A stretch of 64,000 nucleotides of DNA from CBDCYH01 sp965224105 (GTDB lineage Bacteria; Bacteroidota; Rhodothermia; Rhodothermales; JABDKH01): the NCBI GenBank assembly GCA_965224105.1, contig CBDCYH010000001.1:1-64000 (forward strand), given 5' to 3'. The position numbers were made by a program, and so were the translations under genes. Under the pieces are notes generated by a model. It did no database searches, was not told the origin of the DNA, and worked only from the letters and a program-made list of their open reading frames with translations. Shown here one piece after another: positions 52,381 to 61,300 of the stretch. The number at the start of each line of letters is the position of its first letter. The first letter of the stretch is position 1.

Positions 52381-53751
52381 ATGCCGCATATCCTCATTGT
52401 CGACGACGAGTCCAGTATCAGGCGCACTTTGAAGGAGATCCTGGAGTACGAAAAGTACTCGGTGGATGAGGCAGAAGACGGGGAAGAGGCTTTGCAGAAA
52501 TTGCGTGCGGGATCATACGACATCGTGCTGCTCGATGTAAAGATGCCAAAGCGCGACGGGTTGGAAGTTCTCGCCATTGCGACCGAAGAGATGCCGGAGG
52601 TTCCGATTGTGATGATCTCTGGCCACGGCAATATTGAAACCGCAGTCGAGGCAACGAAAGCCGGCGCCTTCGACTTTGTGGAAAAGCCGCCCGACCTCAA
52701 TCGGCTCCTTGTAACCCTGCGGAACGCCATGGACAAGGGTCAACTGGAAACAGCAAACCGGCGGATGAAGCAGACGATTGTGGAGAAGGGAAAAGGGGAG
52801 CTAACCCCGATCCTTGGCGACAGCGCCGCCATCTCCAATATCAAATCTACCATCGAGCGGGTCGCCCCGACAGAAGCCCGAGTTCTTGTGACAGGTGAGG
52901 CAGGAACCGGTAAAGAGTTGGTGGCCAAATGGATACACGCATCATCCCATAGACGCTCTGGACCATTGGTGGAAGTAAATTGTGCTGCCATTCCGAGTGA
53001 ACTAATTGAGAGCGAGTTGTTCGGTCACGAGAAAGGCTCTTTCACAGGGGCGACAAAACAGCGCATCGGTAAGTTCGAGCAAGCACACGATGGGACACTT
53101 TTTCTCGATGAGATAGGTGACATGAGCCTCGGTGCCCAAGCCAAGGTGTTGCGCGCACTACAGGAAAACAAAATAACTCGCGTTGGGGGGGACAAGGCCA
53201 TTTCCGTGGATGTTCGCGTCGTGGCTGCCACAAATAAGGACTTACTCAAGTTGGTTGAAGAGGGAGATTTCCGCGAAGACCTCTACCACCGTCTAAGTGT
53301 CATCCTCATCCACGTTCCACCATTGCGCGAAAGGCGTGACGATATTCCGACCATCGCACGGAGTTTTGCCGATCGGCTGGCGGCGCGAAATGGACTCGGC
53401 GAGAAGTCGTTCGAAGATGACGCCCTCGAGCGGTTGAAAAAACTCGACTGGCGAGGTAACGTCCGCGAGCTCCACAACGTCGTTGAGAGGCTACTCATCA
53501 TGAGTGATGGCGACACGGTGAAAAAAGCGGACGTCGAACGGTACGTAAACCCATCTTCCGGCGGCGGACAGATTTCGAATCTGGTCGCTCAATTCGGACA
53601 GTTCAGTGACTTCCGCGATGAGGCCGAAAAACTCTTCATCCAGCAGAAGCTAGATGAGTTCGACTGGAACATCTCAAAGACGGCAGAGGCGATCGGCATT
53701 CAGCGGTCGCATCTTTACAACAAGATGAATAAGTACGGGATCGAGAGGTAG
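52381..53751 (+). CDS. Sigma-54-dependent response regulator, NtrC family
   Basis: The 456-residue three-domain activator has a receiver (1-120) with phospho-Asp D52 in VLLDVKMPKRDG, ISGHGN and the conserved lysine in FVEKPP. An AAA+ domain (about 145-385) follows with Walker A GEAGTGKELVAK, Walker B GTLFLDEIGDM and the arginine-finger region DLYHRLSV. A Fis-type HTH ends it (ISKTAEAIGIQRSHLYNKMNKY). The sigma-54 contact loop reads GSFTGA rather than GAFTGA. The ATG at 52381 lies 4 bases past the TPR gene. No histidine kinase is adjacent, so its partner may be the hybrid kinase at 35586 or lie outside. Confidence 0.94.
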   Translation: MPHILIVDDESSIRRTLKEILEYEKYSVDEAEDGEEALQKLRAGSYDIVLLDVKMPKRDGLEVLAIATEEMPEVPIVMISGHGNIETAVEATKAGAFDFVEKPPDLNRLLVTLRNAMDKGQLETANRRMKQTIVEKGKGELTPILGDSAAISNIKSTIERVAPTEARVLVTGEAGTGKELVAKWIHASSHRRSGPLVEVNCAAIPSELIESELFGHEKGSFTGATKQRIGKFEQAHDGTLFLDEIGDMSLGAQAKVLRALQENKITRVGGDKAISVDVRVVAATNKDLLKLVEEGDFREDLYHRLSVILIHVPPLRERRDDIPTIARSFADRLAARNGLGEKSFEDDALERLKKLDWRGNVRELHNVVERLLIMSDGDTVKKADVERYVNPSSGGGQISNLVAQFGQFSDFRDEAEKLFIQQKLDEFDWNISKTAEAIGIQRSHLYNKMNKYGIER

Positions 53752-53755
53752 ATGT

Positions 53756-54448
53756 GTGCCTGATCCGATTCTCTCTGTTCAAAATCTTTCCAAATCCTAT
53801 GCGACAGGGGCTGGGCAACAACTGCTCGTCCTCGACGATGTCTCGCTGGAGATCTCCGGAGGGCAGCTCGTAGTAATTGTAGGCGAAAGTGGAAGTGGAA
53901 AAAGCACACTGCTGCATTTGATGGGTGCTCTCGATCGCCCCGACAAGGGTAGGGTGGTCTTCAACGGAGAGAATATTTTCGAGAAAGACGATCATCAGCT
54001 GGCAACATTCCGCAACAGCCACGTCGGATTCGTTTTCCAGTTTCACCACCTGCTGCCAGAATTTACCGCGGTCGAGAACGTGATGATGCCAGCGCTAATT
54101 TCCGGATCAAGCCAAGCCGAGGCCAGAAGTCGCGCGATGCAATTGCTTGAGTCGCTCGGACTCCGGGAGCGCTCATCTCACAAGCCCGCTACCATGAGTG
54201 GTGGCGAGCAGCAGCGTGTCGCTGTCGCCCGCGCGCTCATGAACAAACCTTCCATTATCCTGGGCGATGAACCCACCGGAAACCTCGACGCCCCGAACGC
54301 CAGGAGTCTTCACGAAGAACTACTATCACTCGCGAGAAATACGGGACAGACGTTCGTACTGGCGACCCACAATCCTGGATTGGCAGATCTCGCAGACCGA
54401 GTGTTCGTCTTGGAAAACAAACATCTGACAGAACGTGTGCCGACCTGA
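53756..54448 (+). CDS. LolD-like ABC ATPase
   Basis: The 230-residue ATPase of the MacB/LolD group has YATGAGQQLLVLDDVSLEI, Walker A GESGSGKST, Q-loop FVFQFHHLLPEFTAVENV, signature MSGGEQQRVAVARAL, Walker B IILGDEPTGNLD and the H-loop ATHNPGLA. The HHLLPEFTAVENVMMP segment is typical of LolD, which powers release of lipoproteins from the inner membrane to LolA. The start is a GTG at 53756; an ATG at 53752 is out of frame. LolC/LolE permeases are not adjacent, so a FtsX-like partner elsewhere is needed. Confidence 0.88.
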   Translation: MPDPILSVQNLSKSYATGAGQQLLVLDDVSLEISGGQLVVIVGESGSGKSTLLHLMGALDRPDKGRVVFNGENIFEKDDHQLATFRNSHVGFVFQFHHLLPEFTAVENVMMPALISGSSQAEARSRAMQLLESLGLRERSSHKPATMSGGEQQRVAVARALMNKPSIILGDEPTGNLDAPNARSLHEELLSLARNTGQTFVLATHNPGLADLADRVFVLENKHLTERVPT

Positions 54449-54499
54449 TTTGGAACACTTTTCGCGCTCTCTAAAGATCCATCAACATTCGAGAATGAA

Positions 54500-55492
54500 A
54501 TGACAGACATACCCGTTCTTGATCCCGAAATCGGCTTTATCGATACAGCCATCGATCCGCAACTGGACGTACTGGCTGAAATCGAGAAACTCCGACGGGA
54601 GAAGAACGCAGTCATTCTGGCGCACTACTACCAGGAACCGGAAATTCAGGATATAGCCGACTACATTGGGGACTCGCTTGGTCTGGCGCGCCAAGCAGCT
54701 GCGACCGATGCCGACATCATCGTTTTTGCCGGGGTTCATTTCATGGCAGAAACGGCGAAGATCGTCAATCCGAATAAGAAAGTTCTACTTCCCGACTTGA
54801 ACGCGGGCTGTTCGCTTGCAGATTCTTGCCCGCCCGACGAGTTTGGGGCATTCATCGCCGACCATCCAGGCCACATTGTCATTTCGTATATCAACTGCTC
54901 TGCCGGGACCAAGGCACTCACCGATATCATCGTGACATCCTCGAACGCGGAGCACATCATTAGGCAAATCCCGGAAGACCAACCAATCATCTTTGCACCT
55001 GATCGCAACCTGGGCAAATGGCTGGAAAAGACAACCGGCCGTGACATGGTTATCTGGGATGGGGTGTGTATTGTGCACGAAACATTTAGCGAGAAAAAGC
55101 TCGTTCAACTGAAAGCGAGATACCCCGATGCCCCGGTCCTGGCTCATCCCGAGTGTGAGGAAACCGTTTTGCGCCACGCCGATTTTGTAGGCTCAACGAG
55201 CTCAATCAGGAGGTTCGCAGCCGAGAGCGACAAGCAGACTTTCATTGTTGCGACAGAGGAGGGAATCCTCCATCAGATGCGCAAAGACAATCCGGGTAAA
55301 GAGTTTATTCCTGCTCCTCCAGAAAGTGGCTGTGCTTGTAATCAATGTCCGCATATGCGCCTCAACACGATCGAGAAACTATATCTATGTCTCAAGTATG
55401 AGCAGCCAGAGTTGCTCATGACCGAGGACCTGCGGGTCAAGGCGTTGAAGCCCATCGAGCGGATGCTCGAGATGAGCAAGGCGATCGTTTAG
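54500..55492 (+). CDS. nadA: Quinolinate synthase A
   Basis: Makes quinolinate from iminoaspartate and dihydroxyacetone phosphate in NAD synthesis, using a [4Fe-4S] cluster. The 330-residue protein shows VILAHYYQEPEIQDIADYIG, VHFMAETAKI, PDLNAGCSLADSCP (first cluster cysteine), VSYINCSAGTKALTDI-like acceptor segment, HPECEETV and the closing GCACNQCPHMRLNT. All are family marks. The stop shares bases with the convergent outer-membrane gene (TTAG, 55489-55492). No nadB or nadC is in the window. Confidence 0.97.
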   Translation: MTDIPVLDPEIGFIDTAIDPQLDVLAEIEKLRREKNAVILAHYYQEPEIQDIADYIGDSLGLARQAAATDADIIVFAGVHFMAETAKIVNPNKKVLLPDLNAGCSLADSCPPDEFGAFIADHPGHIVISYINCSAGTKALTDIIVTSSNAEHIIRQIPEDQPIIFAPDRNLGKWLEKTTGRDMVIWDGVCIVHETFSEKKLVQLKARYPDAPVLAHPECEETVLRHADFVGSTSSIRRFAAESDKQTFIVATEEGILHQMRKDNPGKEFIPAPPESGCACNQCPHMRLNTIEKLYLCLKYEQPELLMTEDLRVKALKPIERMLEMSKAIV

Positions 55493-56835
55493 AATCTCAA
55501 CCGGATCCCAACTAGCGGTTCAAACCGACGCTGAACCAGGAAGGTGGTGGTCCCGTCCTCAAGTTCTCCGAACCGTTCAAATGAATATCGGGATCGGACG
55601 AAAACCCAGAACGGATCGGAGATGCGATAGTCCGTCCGGAAAGTCAGCGAGGTAAGGTCACCAAGATCATTGAAGAGCGTGAAGAAGCTTCGCAATCCCG
55701 CTCGGTCCTGGCTTAGCATTAGTTTGATCCTGCCAGACGAGAAGAACAGTCGTAGATGGTATTCGCTCAGTCGCTTCGTTCCGTAGTGCCTTTTGAACTG
55801 GTACCAGAATTCGAATCCGTCGAAGAAGAGTATGCGCAGCTCCGTTTCCAGATCGTTCCCCCCTGACGCATCCGAAATTATAGTTCCAATAACCTCCTGA
55901 GTTACCTGGTCTCTGTCCGTAGCGAGGATTCTACTGGCGCCATCATTGATGCGATAGAAAGAACCGAAGTAGCCGGAGATGAAGTCGCGCGAGTTATAGT
56001 GCAGGGCGATTTTCGCGTCGACCCTGGCAAGGTCGATTAGGTTTGCGGCCTGTACGTTTGCGCCGAAGGCCAGTCCGCTGCCGAGATCGTCGAACCATGC
56101 GACGCTCACAAAGGGCATGATGAGGATGTCGCCAATCGCCGCGGCTTCGAACGACATGTCGACATTGTAGGCGTACAACCTTCGGTTGCCTGGTCTTGTG
56201 CCGCTGGTAACATCCAGCGCAGTACTTGCGCCGATGACGATCGAGCGTGCGCGCTCGGTTGTGAGCCACGCCAGAGGTCTGAGCGTGGCGCGGGCTCCCG
56301 AGACTCCGTTGATCAAGAAGTTGTCGGTGAACGCCGAGACCTGGAAATTGCGGAAAAACAATGCTCCTTCGACGCCAGGAGTGCGCTCATCCCAGGAAAC
56401 CTGGTTGCTGTAGAAATTTACCAGATGACCAGTCCCCAAGCGCATCCGATCGGATACGCCCGCCCGGAGATACCGATTCGAGTGATCTCCAGTATTGATC
56501 TTAACAAACTCAACAGCCCTGAAGATATCGTATAATTCATCAAAGTCGGGTTCGTAGCTGCCGTAAATACCCGTCCGGAATGTGCTTGACAGGTGGGCGT
56601 TGAAGAGTCCCGTTTGGATGGTTGCGGAAGCGTTGGCCGCACCGCGCCACTGAGCCCCAATCAAGCTGAATCCACCCATGAGATCGAGGGTTGATTGGCG
56701 CTGCCACGATACGAGAGGGGCGTGCTCGGCGGGGTTGTCCGATGAGCCGAACCACAAAGGCTGAGCAGTAACGTCCGCGAAGGTCAGGAATACCATGCCC
56801 AACGTTGCGAACAAAACTTTTTTTGCTGATGACAT
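55489..56835 (-). CDS. Predicted outer-membrane beta-barrel protein
   Basis: The 448-residue product has a signal peptide (FATLGMVFLTFADVTA-QPL). It then shows a long run of alternating amphipathic strands, many ending in aromatic residues (FSLIGAQWRG, FNAHLSSTFRTGIYG, GALFFRNFQVSAFTDNFLI), and a C-terminal strand FEPLVGIRLRF, the usual end of an outer-membrane barrel. No plug, TonB box or enzyme motif is seen and I do not recognise the family. TACTTTTG at 56870-56877 on the same strand is a likely -7 element. Its stop overlaps nadA's. Confidence 0.78.
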   Translation of the reverse strand: MSSAKKVLFATLGMVFLTFADVTAQPLWFGSSDNPAEHAPLVSWQRQSTLDLMGGFSLIGAQWRGAANASATIQTGLFNAHLSSTFRTGIYGSYEPDFDELYDIFRAVEFVKINTGDHSNRYLRAGVSDRMRLGTGHLVNFYSNQVSWDERTPGVEGALFFRNFQVSAFTDNFLINGVSGARATLRPLAWLTTERARSIVIGASTALDVTSGTRPGNRRLYAYNVDMSFEAAAIGDILIMPFVSVAWFDDLGSGLAFGANVQAANLIDLARVDAKIALHYNSRDFISGYFGSFYRINDGASRILATDRDQVTQEVIGTIISDASGGNDLETELRILFFDGFEFWYQFKRHYGTKRLSEYHLRLFFSSGRIKLMLSQDRAGLRSFFTLFNDLGDLTSLTFRTDYRISDPFWVFVRSRYSFERFGELEDGTTTFLVQRRFEPLVGIRLRF

Positions 56836-56869
56836 CTGTCGGGGCTCGGCGTTCGTACAGAGACTGGTG

Positions 56870-56877
56870 CAAAAGTA
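56870..56877 (-). promoter_or_regulatory. Bacteroidota -7 element before the outer-membrane barrel gene
   Basis: On the minus strand this reads TACTTTTG, an exact TAnnTTTG match, 34 bases before the ATG at 56835. The nearest upstream TTG (56904-56906) is 26 bases away, longer than the usual spacing to the -33 element. Confidence 0.5.
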
Positions 56878-57031
56878 GAAAAAAAGGTGCAGTTAAATTT
56901 TTCCAACCTGATCTTTCACAGGTCGTGGCACCAAACTCATTTTCATGGGTATCGACGCATACTGGCGTAGAACAACAGCACTCTTTTGAGCAACCCAATC
57001 ACAAACCACGAATAGCCGTCAGTCAAATTGC

Positions 57032-57886
57032 ATGCAGAAAATAGGTCCATATCATCTTCACACCATTGAAACCGGTCGCTTCGGTTTGGATGGTGGCGCA
57101 ATGTTTGGCGTAGTGCCGAAGCCACTGTGGCAAAAACGAATCCAACCGGACGAAAGAAATCGCATCATCATGCATATGCGATGCCTACTGCTGGAGGGAG
57201 ACGGTCGGCTGATTCTCATCGACAACGGCCTCGGAGATAAATCTGCAGATAAGTTTGTACAGCTGTACGCCGTGGACCATTCGACCTTCGAGTTGGGCCG
57301 CTCGCTGAGAGAGGTCGGGTTCGGTCTGGACGAAATTACGGACGTCGTCCTTACTCATCTGCATTTTGATCATGCGGGAGGATCCACCGTGAGGGAAGGA
57401 GAGAAGTTGCGAATCGCGTTTCCGAACGCCACATTCCACGTGCAGAAAGATCAATGGGTGACTGCGACTAGCCCCAATCCGCGTGAACGGCCTTCCTTCC
57501 TGCCCGAAAATCTGGAGCCACTTGCATCTTCCGGCCAGGTCCGGTTTCTCGAACGCAACACCCAACTTTTCCCTGGCATTGACTGCATGGTTTTTGATGG
57601 TCACAGTTCAGGTATGCAGGCGATTCGGATTGCGGATGATGTCCAGACACTTGTCTACGTCGCAGATCTTCTTCCGACCACTCATCATTTTAGTCCAGCC
57701 TGGACTATGGCATACGATGTTCGACCGTTGGAGTCCATGACCGAGAAAGCAGCGTTCCTGCAACAGGCGGCTGAGGAAAGTTGGGCTCTATTTTTCGAAC
57801 ATGATCCCGACACGGCGGTAGCAAATGTAAACCTTGGAGAAAAGGGACCGATAGCAATTAATCATCGCCCGCTTCGCGAATTATGA
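57032..57886 (+). CDS. Metallo-beta-lactamase-fold hydrolase
   Basis: The 284-residue protein has the di-zinc motif HLHFDHAGG (H109, H111, D113, H114), preceded by the LILIDNGLGD strand. Later ligands are in DGHSSGMQAI and YVADLLPTTHHF, with FFEHDPD near the end. The family covers glyoxalase II, lactonases and many other hydrolases. The N terminus, with LDGGAMFGVVPKPLW, is typical of the lactonase/AttM-like subgroup, but the substrate cannot be set. Its TGA overlaps the next gene's ATG by 4 bases (57883-57886), so the pair is coupled. Confidence 0.9.
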   Translation: MQKIGPYHLHTIETGRFGLDGGAMFGVVPKPLWQKRIQPDERNRIIMHMRCLLLEGDGRLILIDNGLGDKSADKFVQLYAVDHSTFELGRSLREVGFGLDEITDVVLTHLHFDHAGGSTVREGEKLRIAFPNATFHVQKDQWVTATSPNPRERPSFLPENLEPLASSGQVRFLERNTQLFPGIDCMVFDGHSSGMQAIRIADDVQTLVYVADLLPTTHHFSPAWTMAYDVRPLESMTEKAAFLQQAAEESWALFFEHDPDTAVANVNLGEKGPIAINHRPLREL

Positions 57887-58113
57887 CATCATCACCCAAG
57901 ACAACTGATCCGGCCGAAATGCTCCGAAAGTTAAAGCACGACCTCAAGAATCCTTTGGCTATTATTTCCGGGAATACGCAGCTGATCCAGGTGCTGCTGT
58001 CTGATAAAGAAGGGATGGAGCAGGTCGCTGATTCCGTCGCTGATATCCAGGCTGCGTGTCAGCAAATGGAAGCCCTCGTCGAACGTCTTGCCCGCGAAGG
58101 TGAGGGCAGCTGA
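57883..58113 (+). CDS. Stand-alone HisKA-type phosphoacceptor domain protein
   Basis: The 76-residue product is nearly all a histidine kinase dimerisation domain: MLRKLKHDLKNPLAIISGN with H19 in HDLKNP, then a second helix (VADIQAACQQMEALVERLAR). A full kinase would have a HATPase domain next, but the frame ends at 58111-58113 and I see no such domain downstream. It is translationally coupled to the MBL-fold hydrolase (ATGA). It could be phosphorylated by another kinase, dimerise with one as a regulator, or be a relict. Confidence 0.75.
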   Translation: MTSSPKTTDPAEMLRKLKHDLKNPLAIISGNTQLIQVLLSDKEGMEQVADSVADIQAACQQMEALVERLAREGEGS

Positions 58114-58167
58114 TTCTTCCCTAGTTTCGGCACGATCGTTGAAACAATTCGACTCAGTGTAATTTCT

Positions 58168-58175
58168 TATCTTTG
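58168..58175 (+). promoter_or_regulatory. Bacteroidota -7 element upstream of porU
   Basis: TATCTTTG is an exact TAnnTTTG match in the 227-base gap before porU. A TTG at 58139-58141 lies 26 bases upstream, a long spacing. Use of this site would give a leader of about 150 bases; the leader contains the tandem ACGTAACGTAAC near 58306. Confidence 0.5.
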
Positions 58176-58340
58176 CGACTTGCGGATTTTCGCACAATTC
58201 TCCGTCTCCATAACGGGAGTACCTAACCCAATCGATTGCCTATCTCACACTGATACTTACTGAGTTTGTGAATCCGCACTGTAACGTTGATCGTTGCAGT
58301 CTTTACGTAACGTAACAGTACAAGAGAAACTGCGCACCTG

Positions 58341-61300
58341 ATGCGCGATATGGCAATGAACCTCAGAAGCTGGTCAACACTCTCCGCGTTGTTCGCCCTG
58401 GTTTGCTTTGCGCGACCCAGTTCGGCGCAATACGCAAGTGTTGAGCAAACGTCTGTAGGCGCAGAGAGCCAGCGTATCGTCGTCTCGGCCGATTGGCCAA
58501 GCTCGATGACCGAAGTGAGAGACTCACTCAACCTGACGAGGGTGGACCATACCCTTGCATCCACGTTTGCCGGACTGGATGGGGAGGTCTCGGTGACCGT
58601 TGAATTGAACTCCCCCAATGCACAAGTTCAGATACGAGCCGCTGAGTTTGATGAGCTTAAAATTGAAGCTGGTGAGCTTCCCAACGGCCTGGTCCTCAGC
58701 GGCGAGCCTAATGAGCTCGCGAAGTTGGTGAATGTGGGGCGCTATCGGAAAAAGCTGGTCGGTAACGTTGTCGTGAGGATGGTAGGTTACGATCGTTCCA
58801 GCGGTGTGTTGAGGCGGTACCGAAGGGTGACTGTCGACATTACACCCTCTGCGCCGGAAATGTCAAAGGTCAACGCGAATCCGCATCTGCAGGTTACAAC
58901 CAGCGCGCTCGCGACCGGAACCATTCATAAAGTACCAGTCACCCGAGACGGTGTCTATGTGATTACCAGGCAGACGCTCTCTCAATTGGGTCACAACCCT
59001 GATGTTATTGATCCAAACGCTGTTCGAGTTTTTGGCAACGGCGGCCGACCTCTGCCCGCTGTAAACGCAGATCCGAGACCGGCCGATCTGATAGAAAAAA
59101 ATGTACGCGTTGAGGGAGGAGGAGATGGGTCGTTCGGCACATCAGACGCAGTATACTTTTATGCCAACGATGTCGCAGGCTGGGATTTCGATAAGGAATC
59201 GGGTGAATGGATCCATTATACGCACCCGTATGCGAATGAGAATTTCGTCTTCATTAGTGTCGGAAGTGTCGCGTCGAGCAATATTGCGCTCGAGGAATTT
59301 CCGGACCTCCAAGACGCGCAGGTCAAAACAGCGACTGACGGTTTGTTCGTTAGAGATGTTGAAACCTTCATGTGGAGCAAGGAGCACGGTTCCGGGCACA
59401 CCTGGGTAAGCAATCCCATCAGGCAGGGAAGTAGCATCGAAGTCACGCGTTACGGAGATCTTGAAGGTTTGCTGCCCGATAGTGTTTTCTACACCGCTCG
59501 GGTTGCGATCGCCTCTAATCCCAGATCGTCGGTCGAGTTTCATGGTGGCAATACATTGCTCGCTTCGGTTAGGGCGACCTTTGCGATACTTCCAGGTGCA
59601 GAGCGAGCAACGGCTTCGGCAGTCACCGCAAGGTTCGATCAGCCAACACCCGGCGCAACCGATGACCAGATTGCGATGCAGTTGCCCGCGGCAATCAATG
59701 AGCCGCAGGCTGCACTCGACTGGTTCAGAATCAGATACCGTCGTGACCTTCGAGCAAGAGGTGGCGTATTGAGTTTTTACTCAGACACTACCGCGGCCAA
59801 TCTTGAATACCGGCTGAGTGGTTTTTCGGAGGCACCGATCGTGTGGGATGTCACATCATCAGGCCAGGAATCTGCATTGGATACCCGTGTTGATGGTGCC
59901 GACTATCGCATTCAATTTAGTCAGACAGGACCGAGGCGTATTATCGCGTTCGAAAGGACGACGGCTCAGGTTCTCGAAACGGAATTTGCGGTTGCAGTTC
60001 CCAACCAGAATTTGCACGAATTCCCGACGTTTCCGGAGTTTCTGATCATCGCTCCCGCCGAATTCATGGGGCCAGCGACGGAGCTGGCAAACATGCGCCG
60101 CGCAGAGGGGATGAACGTTGCCGTTGTAGACGTCGAGCAAATCACCAACGAATTCTCTGGCGGAGTTCCAGACATGCGAGCGGTCCGCGATTTTCTGAAG
60201 TTTATCTACGATCGGGCGCCTGACGACGACAACCTCCTGGATATGGTATTGCTATTCGGGGACGGGCATTTCGATTTCCGGAAAATTGGTGAAGGTTCCC
60301 AGGACGTAGTGAACTGGATTTTCCCGTATGAAACGCAGGAGTCTTTTGTACCAGACCGGACCTTCACCAGCGACGACTACTTTGGTTTGCTGGATGACGA
60401 GGAGGGCGAGTGGCTTTACCGCGGTTTCAGTTCCCCAACAACAGAGCGACTGGACATTGGGATAGGCCGAATCCCGGCCAGGGATCTTGCAGAAGCGGAA
60501 CTCATGCTGGAGAAGATCAAGCGCTACGAAAGTCCTGAAACGCGCGGTCCGTGGCGGACGCGTTACACCCTGGTAGCCGATGATGCTTTTACTGGATCGA
60601 CCGGAGGAACCGACGAGGGTGACCTGCACCTTGCCAACATGGACGCTGTGGCGGAGTTAGTCCAGCGACAGCTCTATCCAGAAATGAATCTTAACAAGAT
60701 ATATGGCGAGGCGTACGAGCGAGTTTTTCAGAACGCATTCAGATTGCCTGGAGCAAAAGCTGACATCTTGCAGGCGCTAGAAGAGGGTGTTTTGCTTTTT
60801 AATTATTCCGGGCACGGCGGCCCGATAGGTCTCGCGCAAGAGGACATGTTCACAAAGGCAGACGCTGAGGGACTAACTAACGCGGACAAGCTGGCTATCT
60901 TTGTCACTGCCACGTGTTCTTTTGGCTGGTGGGACATTGATGATACACACAGTGCGGCCGAGACACTCTTGTCCAACCCTAATGGGGGGGCTGTAGCGAT
61001 GCTCACAACGAGTCGTACGGTTTATACCTCAGCCGATCCCAACGCTTTGAATCCCGGTCTCAACCGAGAACTCAACCGGGCGATTTTTGCCAAGCCAGAC
61101 GGGAAACCCAGGCGACTTGGCGACGCATTCAGAGAGACCAAAAACACCACGGTCGGACTTATCGGCAACAGCCGAAAGTTTTCGTTGCTGGGCGATCCAT
61201 CGATGAGAATTGGCTTGCCAGATCGCGATGTTATCGTACAATCAATAAATGACCAGGATCTTAGCACAGAAGTCGGGCAGGTAAAAGCCCTTGACCGGGT

